Shown piece by piece: positions 34,222 through 41,972 of a DNA stretch of 64,000 bases. Position 1 is the stretch's first letter; every line of letters starts with the position of its first letter. The stretch spans positions 554,443 through 618,442 of the forward strand of contig CM030940.1 of the NCBI GenBank assembly GCA_018136815.1. The letters are read 5' to 3'. The position numbers and the translations under genes are program-made. The stretch comes from Isochrysis galbana (lineage: Eukaryota; Haptophyta; Isochrysidales; Isochrysidaceae). The notes beneath the pieces were generated by a model. The model was not told the DNA's origin. It made no database searches and saw nothing but the letters and a program-made list of their open reading frames with translations.

Positions 34222-36240
34222 TCAGAAGAACGCAGAGGGTGTATCGAGCAGAGAGACGAGGGTGCGATCCGATGGCGACAGGCGTGCGAGAGCCTCGGAG
34301 CGACAGCGAACGAAGGTAGGCGAGGCAAGGGCAGCGTGCGCAAATGCGTGGGAGCCAAACCACGGGGAACCGCGCGACGATCCCGACGAGTACCACCACT
34401 GCCCGAGGACGAAGACCGCGTGCTGCGGCCGCATCATTGGACCTGCAGGGTTGGCAACAGACGGGCGGGCTGAGACGGGCAAATGGGAGACATGAGCAAT
34501 GGGGCCACTGTGCGAGGACGGTGCGAGACGATGCGAGCGGCGCGGGGCCTGATGATCCGAGCCGGTGGTCTCGGATCCCACGGGAGCTTCGATCGCGTGC
34601 GACGTCGGCGGGGCTGAGACGGTCTGAGATTGTGATTCTGCAGCCCGCTTTCTCATCTGAGGCTTACGAAGAGGCGGGAAGGGGTGAGCATCATCATAGG
34701 CGGTGACGAGTGACTCGCAGCGGCGAAGCAGTTCGGCTAGCGGCTCCCATGTGGCCGCAGCTTTCGCGTAACCACGCCACTTGACGAGATACTGCCTGGA
34801 ATCACCTCGACCCTTGCGGTCAAGGAGTGAATCCACCAGATACTCATCTCTTTGGACGGGGTCTTCATCTGTGAGGGTATAGTAGGGACGGAGGTTAGTC
34901 ACATGCACCTCCTCGGAGAGGAGGCGATTTTCTTGGTCGCGTAGTCGGTAGCGGCCAGCGCCAAGCGCCTCAGCAATGCGGTATGGTCCGCTGTAGTGGT
35001 AGAGGAGCTTGTTGCGGTGTCCTGGAATCTTGCGAACCACCCTATCACCTGGAGTAAATTGGATGGGGGGAGAGTGAGTGCGTAGCGTGTCAGCAAGTGC
35101 GTCGGCTTGAGACTCTAAAGTTGCATCATAAGCCGCGGCCCACGCCGCCTTTAAACGACAATGCATTTTCCAAGCGTACGAGCGAATTTCCTGAGGTAAC
35201 TCGGGAGGTGGGCCAGTGTCAGGTGGATCAGAAAGCTGGGCAGGCAGGCGAAGCTCACGGCCATAGAGCAAGGCAGCAGGCGACATGCGGGTAATGCGAT
35301 TGGCTGAAGCGCGCATGCTCATTAGAAAGAACGGGAGATGATCGACCCAATGACCGCCGCCTTCATCGGTAGCACGAGCCATGTTGATCAATGTTTGCTG
35401 AGCTCGTTCGACCAGGCCCACGCTCTCGTGATGATGAGGTGTGCTCGGCCGCAAGTCGGTGCCGGTGCGCTCGAGGATGACCGAGGTGAGTTGACTAGCG
35501 AGATTGCTGCCGGAGTCCGAGCGAAGTTGCCTTGGTACTCCGTGCCGAGAGACGACGTACGACATGAAGGCGTGAAGAGCGTCGGCACTCGAGGGGTCGC
35601 CGTTGTGAGGGGCCGCCTCGATCCAACGAGTGAGCGAGTCTACGAAAACGAGGAGCTTGTCGAAGCCTTGAGAGCCCTTGATGAAGTCGTGCGTAGGAGC
35701 CATCGACACGACGTCGCAAAAGACGATGTCGAACGGATAGGCGCCGACCTGCGGTCCCTTTGGATCGTCTCTTGTCGGTACTCGTCGGTAGAGTAGACCT
35801 GATTGCAACAGACATCGCGAAGATTCGCGACTGAGTCAACGCAAGCGACGATGATCGAGGTCGGAGTTGCGAGGAGAGGAAGAGAGGAAGCGGATGAGGT
35901 CGTGGCAGTCGGGGTCCTCGGCCTGTGCCTCCTTGAGCGCCTCGGCGTTAGGTGTACCGACGTCGAGGTAGGAGAGGTTGATAGAATCCCTGGTCGTAGA
36001 GGACAATCTGGACGACCGTTCGTCAGCTTGCAGACTAGATGCCGTAGTGGTACGAGAACGAGAGGCGGCGACGGCTGGCGACTGATCATCCGATGCCGTG
36101 GTGGAGCGAGAGTTAGGGACGACGGCGGCTAGTAGCTGCCCACCCCCCTGCTTAGGAGCGGACGTCTCCGACGTCTCATCGTCTGCCGCCACCAAGCGTG
36201 ACACGCCATCAGCATCCTTTTGATTAGCACCTGGTTTGTG
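34222..36240 (-). pseudogene. Ty3/gypsy pol remnant: RNase H end, integrase, chromodomain (copy 1)
   Basis: The frame begins after a TAG with HKPGANQKDADGVSRL (the H-x-PG-x-N-x2-AD-x-x-SR end of gypsy RNase H), continues through QAEDPDCHDLIRFL, meets an in-frame TGA at 35838-35836, then runs as a 528-codon ORF from 35808. In that ORF the integrase catalytic residues are D32, D98 and E134, with exactly 35 residues between the last two. SPAALLYGRELRLP is the conserved region after the core, and residues ~321-372 form a chromodomain (EYLVDSLLDRKG, RQYLVKWRGY, ATWEP). The HHCC zinc-binding module expected between GLLYRR and the core is missing. Integrase inserts the cDNA; the chromodomain would direct it to modified chromatin. 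Confidence 0.88.
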
Positions 36241-37237
36241 CTAGACGGTGAAATTGAGCCGCGGCAGAAATCGTATCGGACATGCGTTGCGGGTTGGAAT
36301 GAATCCACCTCAGGCCAGCGTTCGAGAGATAGGTGCACGGCGGGTGCGAGATAATCAAGTCCCACCCGAGGTCTTGGACGAGATCTGCGTCCCCGTCGAA
36401 GTGCGGAATGTAGTTGACCTCGGACGGAAACAAATCACATGTCGCCACATCTGCACCAGCAAGCAGAAACATGGACGAGACAACTCCACTTGTCTCGCCG
36501 ATAACCAAGACGCGAGGAGAGGAGATGCCGTCGGTCTTCACGGCATCGACGTCACGCCTAATGTCGCCGAGCGTGACACAAATGTTGTCGAAGTGGATAG
36601 GTAGTACCTGAGCCGGAGACTCAGGCGATTGGCTAGGGCGTAGAACAAGCTGCGCCGCCTCGGCAATATCTTTCGGCATTACGTGCGCGGCACCGTGGGC
36701 GGCGGCGCGTTGGAAAGCGAGATCGATAACGTTCGAGAGGGTCTCGCCCTCCTTCAAGGAAGGGCGAGTGCGCGTGAGATGAACGAGCAAGTCTTCAGCG
36801 GCTTGAACCAGAGTCAAGCGCGCTGAAACTTGGCAAGGCGGAACGACAGCAGAAACGTATACGGGATTGCGAGTGACCGGGATCGACGGAGACGCGGCGG
36901 CCAATGTGCGAGCCGTCTGAAAAGAACGGGACGCGGCAGCCAGAAGAGATTCGGACGAGAATAGAGCAGGCTGAGCACGGAACAATCGACGGAGTGCGCG
37001 TTGTACGACGGAGGGTATGTTGGCGAATACACCTCTGTCAGCGAACGACTCATCAGACGAGCTAGTCGGTATCGGTCGCCAACCCAATCGGGTGGGCGCG
37101 ACCATCGTAGGCGGCGCGAGCCAACGGCGAACAGCGAGGGTGTAGGCCACCGTCCATCCGGAGGGGCTAACCTCGCTGGCACGGCCAAGGCAGCTTAACG
37201 GCGAGTTTCGAGGGAACGAATTGGCCAGTCCATCCAA
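36224..37237 (-). CDS. DNA cytosine methyltransferase-like domain captured in the retroelement, C-truncated (copy 1)
   Basis: 337-aa ORF between gag and the pol remnant. Residues ~242-310 match what I know of phage/bacterial DNA C5-methyltransferase-type proteins: SAM-binding strand and loop PRVLVIGETSGVVSSMFLLA, then GADVATCDLFPSE (second strand with acidic residue), then a short stretch to DGD, and WDLIISHPPCTYLSNAGLRW (catalytic-loop PPC, Cys301). The protein stops about 27 residues later, so the target-recognition half is absent; the stop arises where the sequence runs in another frame into the RNase H end, indicating an internal deletion. Residues 1-235 are unrecognised (possibly a gag or protease region). 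Frame differs from gag, as in a frameshifted gag-pol. Probably inactive as it stands. Confidence 0.7.
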   Translation of the reverse strand: MDGLANSFPRNSPLSCLGRASEVSPSGWTVAYTLAVRRWLAPPTMVAPTRLGWRPIPTSSSDESFADRGVFANIPSVVQRALRRLFRAQPALFSSESLLAAASRSFQTARTLAAASPSIPVTRNPVYVSAVVPPCQVSARLTLVQAAEDLLVHLTRTRPSLKEGETLSNVIDLAFQRAAAHGAAHVMPKDIAEAAQLVLRPSQSPESPAQVLPIHFDNICVTLGDIRRDVDAVKTDGISSPRVLVIGETSGVVSSMFLLAGADVATCDLFPSEVNYIPHFDGDADLVQDLGWDLIISHPPCTYLSNAGLRWIHSNPQRMSDTISAAAQFHRLAQTRC

Positions 37238-37248
37238 GATTTGACTGG

Positions 37249-37431
37249 CTACGGGCTGGCTGCCTGGACTGGAGCAGGAGGGAGTCGGCCCCGTTCGATC
37301 GCGTTGGTGACCGCAGCGAGCTGCTGAGAGAATTGGGCTGCCATGGCCTGCATGAGCTCGATGTAGCGCAGCTCGACGGGGTTGAGCCCCGGTGAAGCCG
37401 AAGAGGTTGGCGGCGGAGCCGTAGCAGACGG
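37249..37431 (-). pseudogene. gag remainder after the LINE insertion (copy 1)
   Basis: Continues the Pro/Ser-rich frame interrupted at 39720-39739: removing the LINE-like insert and one target-site copy restores one open frame. It encodes a Ser/Pro/Ala linker, then LNPVELRYIELMQAMAAQFS, a short helical/coiled-coil segment, and ends at the stop at 37249. I read this as the Gag multimerisation region by position; no CCHC knuckle is visible. Confidence 0.6.
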
Positions 37432-37451
37432 TGGAGAAGGAGAGAGATGAA

Positions 37452-39719
37452 AAAAAAAAAACCTTTTAATATTCTCGCCTCGCTCGTGGCACTGGAAGAC
37501 GCTCACGAAGCCTCGCCCTTTTTCTACCCACTCCCCCACTCCCTGCCTTGCGGCAACTCCCCTCGTGCTCTACTTAGGGGCCCGGGTCGTGCGGGGGTTT
37601 CGAGCTAGGCGGGGTGCACCTGTCCCCATCGGTAGGTTCTCTCCTTCCTCCTGTTTTGATGGGTGACCTGTCTATACAGTAGTTGTTGCCGGGCGTCTTC
37701 ATATAAATGCGTACGAGCGTTCGCTCAGCGTGTCCGTGGTCATGGACGGTCGTCCATCCGAGCTGTCGGTCTGAGCGGGGTGACGCGTCGCTTCATGCGA
37801 GTCTCTCGGCTAAGCCGAGAGCTTTCGCTACGAGGCCGAATTCCTCGCTGAGGTGTAGCCTGCCTTTCTCGTCTTCGACAAATATAGGGGTGCTGAGTTC
37901 TGTCGTTTTTTTGATCTTCGGTTTTCTGCCCTGGGCGGCCTTATATGTACGCATGGAGTTGTGGGGGTCTGGTGAGGTCTTGCCTCGAACTAAGGTGGCA
38001 AACCTTATTAGAGTGGCTTCAAGGACTGGTATATAGTGGTAGTTGTACGCCTCGAAGTCAACTCTATAAAAGTCTTTTATTATGTATTTCCATGCTATTA
38101 TATAGAGCGCTTTGAGGCTGTCGGGGGTGGTCATGCCGGGGTATGCGAAGAGTCTGTCTTTGATTTTTTGCGCTCTCGATCTCTTAGGAGGAGGCGTGTG
38201 CTTTGTCAGGGCGTCTATAGTTTCGAATATCTTTTTAGTCTCGGGGCACCATGCCAGATGACACGATCCCTCTCTGTGGTCGCGGCATAGTCTACATTTA
38301 GTCGTTAGGCTATTTGGGAATCTGTTCCTAGTGCCGATCCTCCTATGAGTAATATGCTTGAAGTGCAGGTGCTTGTCCGTGTGTTTTAGCAGCGGCATTG
38401 CATATAGTCTAGCTATATGTATCCATTCATCTTTCGTGATGTTTAGTCTCTTCTCCCATGCGGACCTCGCCGCTTGCGAGACGTTTTTTCGGGTCGTTTT
38501 CGTCGCTTCCCTGGCGATGTCGGAGACGGTGATCGCGTCAAGAGCGACCCTTCCTTTCCGTATGGCGTACTCGTCCGCCAACGGGTATTCCATGAATCTC
38601 GGGCCTTTGTACCCGTTTTCCCATTTCGCTGGTGGATGGTAGTATTGGATGTCTCCGGCTTCCGCTATTTTCCCGGTACCGGCTGTCTCTCCCAGGTAGT
38701 CGGTGTCGGTGTGTATCCAGATATTGTTAAATTTACTGATGTATCTGTCATCCTCTGTGACTCTAACTTCACTGGGTAGTGTCATATCACCTAACTCCTG
38801 AGGCTGGGTGCCGCCAACCTGCGACTCTTCTCTTTTAGTGTTTTTGGGGGGGCGTTCTTTCGCTCGCTCCAACAGCCGTGTCGCGTAGTTTACGACTTCG
38901 TCCCATGAGTCAAGAAATTCTTTTTTGTGTATCACGCGGCCTTCGTGCGCGAAGGTTTCGGGCAGGTGCTCAACATACGCCGAGCACTCTTCCCTACTGT
39001 ACGGCGTCGTGAGGGCGCCGTCTTTAAAAACGTTGTGGACCACGGTTGTGTGTAGTGATTCCCCGTAGACTGTGGCGTCCAAGAAGGCGTGGTCGCCCTC
39101 TTGGTGGAAGGATAGTTCAAAATTTGCGTCCGATTCCATGGCGCCTTGCTCCTCATCTGAGGGCGGCTCCTGAGAGGCAAGGGCGGTCGGAGGTGGTGGG
39201 ATTGTGGGTGGGTCTATGTGTGCAGCTGGCGTGTCTGTGTGGCGTACGCCCCAAGGCGCATCCAAATAGTTCCTCGTCTGTGTGATCTTCTGTTGTGTTG
39301 CTGGAGGATCAAGGTCAATGAGCATGTTGTGATTGGTGTTGAGGTTGTGCCCATAGGGGCCACCCGGTCTCGGGCCGCGCCGCCGAGGCAGCGCGGCCGT
39401 CGCCAGGGCGAGAGAGGCCTCTGCCATAAGGCATGCCTTGTGGGTGAGTGTCTCTGCTGGTCTGGTGTTGGTGTGATGCTTGTCACAGCCTGTGGCCCAC
39501 CATGGGGTGGGCCAGCATGGCTGCCTTCCTTGGTGTGGCCGGGGCCACGGGCCGTGCGGCGCGACCGGGGTCGCGCTCACCTGCTCGGCCTCTGCGGGCG
39601 GTCGCGGTCGCTTCGCCAGCGACAGTTCCATGGGTACCGGGGGGGCTCCCGCGGCGGGGGGCCCGAAGGAAAGGTGGGGGGCGGCGGCGCGCTCCATGGC
39701 AACCAACTATAAAGTTAGT
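37452..39719 (-). mobile_element. LINE-like (non-LTR) insertion in gag, 20-bp target-site duplication
   Basis: Flanked by perfect 20-bp direct repeats TGGAGAAGGAGAGAGATGAA at 37432-37451 and 39720-39739 (plus strand). On the plus strand the insert begins with an A-run then CCTTTTAATATT and ends with CCAACTATAAAGTTAG, which can pair with itself across the junction (CCAACTA/TAGTTGG). Its only long ORF is on the minus strand, so relative to the sense strand the 3' end is poly(T). A related 5' end is at 48501-48525. The copy-2 version (45203-47391) is truncated. Confidence 0.8.
37793..39706 (-). CDS. LINE-derived protein with C-terminal zinc knuckle but no reverse transcriptase, 637 aa (copy 1)
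   Basis: The N-terminal ~90 residues are Pro/Ala-rich and resemble an ORF1-type leader; an acidic middle follows (PPSDEEQGAMESDANFEL). Residues ~450-490 (HITHRRIGTRNRFPNSL then CRLCRDHREGSCHLAWC) match the zinc-binding region that follows reverse transcriptase in many LINEs: Cys471, Cys474, His483, Cys487. The ~150 residues after it end in LVAKALGLAERLA. None of the RT motifs (including the YxDD box) is present, nor an endonuclease. I infer an internally deleted, non-autonomous element that fuses the head and tail of a LINE polyprotein. The frame is fully open in both block copies. Start ATG at 39706; a second ATG at 39631 begins MELSLAKRPRPP. Confidence 0.65.
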   Translation of the reverse strand: MVAMERAAAPHLSFGPPAAGAPPVPMELSLAKRPRPPAEAEQVSATPVAPHGPWPRPHQGRQPCWPTPWWATGCDKHHTNTRPAETLTHKACLMAEASLALATAALPRRRGPRPGGPYGHNLNTNHNMLIDLDPPATQQKITQTRNYLDAPWGVRHTDTPAAHIDPPTIPPPPTALASQEPPSDEEQGAMESDANFELSFHQEGDHAFLDATVYGESLHTTVVHNVFKDGALTTPYSREECSAYVEHLPETFAHEGRVIHKKEFLDSWDEVVNYATRLLERAKERPPKNTKREESQVGGTQPQELGDMTLPSEVRVTEDDRYISKFNNIWIHTDTDYLGETAGTGKIAEAGDIQYYHPPAKWENGYKGPRFMEYPLADEYAIRKGRVALDAITVSDIAREATKTTRKNVSQAARSAWEKRLNITKDEWIHIARLYAMPLLKHTDKHLHFKHITHRRIGTRNRFPNSLTTKCRLCRDHREGSCHLAWCPETKKIFETIDALTKHTPPPKRSRAQKIKDRLFAYPGMTTPDSLKALYIIAWKYIIKDFYRVDFEAYNYHYIPVLEATLIRFATLVRGKTSPDPHNSMRTYKAAQGRKPKIKKTTELSTPIFVEDEKGRLHLSEEFGLVAKALGLAERLA

Positions 39720-40187
39720 TGGAGAAGGAGAGAGATGAAGAAGGGAGTCGGGCAGCAGGCCCGGGGCCTCTCCACAACGAGACGGCTGACTTGGGGCGAC
39801 CGAGGCGACCGAGAGGCGTTCGAGCGATGGATGGTAGGGCTCGTAGGCGGCCTCCGAGTCCGATGGTAATGGTGGCGGTGCCTCGAGACATACGCGAGAA
39901 GAGGGGAGGAATCCTTCCAGAGGATTATCCTCACCCTGGAAAGACTCGGGCTTGGACCTGTCCTCCATGGGCTCCGGCGGCGATGGCGGAGATGATGGTG
40001 GGGGGACCGCAGAGAGATCAGGAGGCGAGGGAAGGGAGGGCATCATCTCCCCCTGTGAAGGTGGTGGTGGATGCCCATCCGGAGAGGAGAAAGGGGGCAG
40101 GGCAGGCATGATGCCCGACTCTGCAGAGGTGGGGGTGACCCCCATTGAGACGTCCAGCGCGGGACGCACCGGGAACGATTCTACACC
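39642..40187 (-). other. 546-bp single-copy spacer between the two blocks: LINE 5' end and gag N-terminal part
   Basis: Present only once. On the minus strand it joins the central LTR end (40188) to the gag frame (GVESFPVRPALDVSMG, then Pro/Ser/Glu-rich sequence), the right target-site copy (39720-39739) and the first ~78 bp of the LINE-like insert. It shows that the repeating unit is about 7748 bp and that copy 2 lacks this part because it is truncated at 47391. Confidence 0.8.
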
Positions 40188-40358
40188 TGACGAATTGGGA
40201 TGGCCCATAGGCCCTGAGGGCAATGAGGAAGGAGGCATGCCGGCGGCAGGCGCGGCGGAGGAGACGACTTCAGAGGGGCTGACGGGCTGAAGCCCGTCCG
40301 CAGAGGAAGGCGGGCAGGCGGGCTTGGGCGAGGGCGAGGACGGCGGCGAGAGCGACAT
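39740..40358 (-). pseudogene. gag N-terminal part, reading out of the LTR
   Basis: Frame open from within the LTR (ATG at 40358, MSLSPPSSPSPKPACPPSSA) through the LTR end at 40188 into the internal region and up to the LINE insertion. Composition is Pro/Ser/Glu-rich (PPPSSPPSPPEPMEDRSKPE), typical of disordered Gag N-termini. The same LTR frame is open in the diverged copy at 10186-10512. No tRNA primer-binding site is obvious after the LTR; the sequence there starts GGTGTAGAATCG. Confidence 0.5.
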
Positions 40359-41962
40359 CGAGCGAGTAGCGAGAGGCGAGGGTGAGTGTGAGGAGGGCTG
40401 TGATGGCAGGGGCTGGCGAGGCGAGGCGAGTTTGTTGGGTACGAGTGTTACGAGAGCGAGAGCGACGAGAGCGAGAGCGACGACGGATGACGACTGACGA
40501 CAGGACGACGGACAGAGACACCCAGGAAAACACCCCGACTCTCGCCCCACGACTTTCTCACATAACTCGACTGAAATCAAACCCAAACACTCCGGCCAGA
40601 CAACGACGGACGACGATCAGAAGGCGATCTGTCGGCGATCCCGTCTGGAAGGGGAATCGCACCATAACGGAAACGAGGGGCAATCCTGCCGCGCAGGATT
40701 CCAAGAGACCTACCGAATAAGACGAAAGGAGTGCGATGTGCCTCAGGGAGAGATACGAAGAGGTCGCAAATTAAACCTGATTGCCCCCAGAAGCAGATAA
40801 AGAACCGCAGGGGAGATAGCAAATTAAACCTATCTGCGAGGCGCCTGGGAGGAAGAAAGGTGGGGAAACTTCCCTTCTCTTTCGAGAGGAAGAGAGAGGG
40901 CGCTCCACAACCCACGATCCCATGCATCCAAGCGAAGCTTTTGACCGAGAACGAGAACGAGAGAATTATAACGATAAATACCGAACGACGAAGAGAAGAG
41001 CGAAGCCTAACGAGTGTCGATTCGCGAATGCGACACCCCCCTGCTAGGATCGAGCGTCCCGCGAGGAAATGAAGAGAACCTAACGGACATCGGAGAGCTC
41101 CAAGCAAGCCACGAGAAAGGCAGAAGAGCAATCCTGAACGAGACCGAATGAGCCAAGAGCGAAGAGCGAATAAATCCGAAGAGCGAATGAAACAATAAAT
41201 CGAGAAGTTACGAATTACGAACAACGAACAATCGAGGACCGATGAGAACGCGGAACGACAAGAATCGAGAATCGAGAGCGAGAAACGAAGAACGCGGAAC
41301 GACGAGAATCGAGAATCGAAGAACGAGAAACGAAGAACGCGGAACGACGAGAATCGAGAATCGAAGAACGAACGACGAAGAACGCGGAACGACGAGAATC
41401 GAGAATCGAGAATCCAAGAACGAACGACGAACGGCGAACGACGAACTATAAGAATAGTGCGCGACGATCGAAGAGACAGGAAGTACCACACCCGTCCGGA
41501 CGATAAGGTGTAGAATCGGCGGCCGGCGCGGCAGACCGCAGGACTCAACGCTGCAACCCATCCCCTTCTCTCTTTTACGAGAGTTTTACCTGGATGTTTG
41601 GGCGGTGTGGCGGCACCCAAGTTACAACGCGGCGTCTCCTGTTCTTCGATATATGAGTAGTCGAACAGCCAACGGCGAAAGGCGGCGAGATATCACGACG
41701 GGCTCGGCACGTCACGCGCGAGCTAAACGACGAGGTACGGGGTTCTCCTGACAGAGCGCAGCGAAAGGGGAGGGAGATCCATCCTCCGTGGTCGAAAGGG
41801 GGCGCGAGCCATACCTCTCTTCCCGCGGGGGGAACTATTCGGCGGCCGCGGGGGGGGAAATTCGGCGACCGCGGGGGGGAACAGGAAAAGAATTCCCGTA
41901 CGTTCCCGTACCCCGATCAAAGGTAAACGACGGCGTTAAGAGAGATCGGAGGGGGCGTGACA
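40188..41962 (-). mobile_element. Ty3/gypsy LTR shared by the two tandem copies
   Basis: Same sequence as 32440-34211 except for longer G-runs and the substitution at 40212. On the minus strand it is the 3' LTR of the truncated copy and the 5' LTR of the other. It contains the 23-bp near-palindrome (41014-41036) and the minisatellite (41250-41448). Confidence 0.65.
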
Positions 41963-41972
41963 GTCGCGACTG

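Larger units (their letters stand above)
32440..39641 (-). repeat. Copy 1 of the 7.2-kb composite retroelement block
   Basis: Direct repeat of 40188-47391 with an offset of 7748-7751 bp. Differences I found by eye: one substitution (32464 G versus 40212 C), three G-runs one base shorter near 34079-34125, and an A-run one base longer at 37450-37461. The left edge coincides with the proposed LTR terminus; the right edge lies inside the LINE-like insert. Contents on the minus strand: LINE-like ORF, gag remainder, methyltransferase-like domain, RNase H end, integrase with chromodomain, LTR. Confidence 0.95.

Noticed and set aside
35338..36604. Plus-strand ORFs of 109-152 aa over the integrase and methyltransferase
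   Set aside because: Antisense shadows of recognisable minus-strand domains.
38036..38779. Several 80-100 aa plus-strand ORFs across the LINE-like insert
   Set aside because: Shadows of the long minus-strand ORF.
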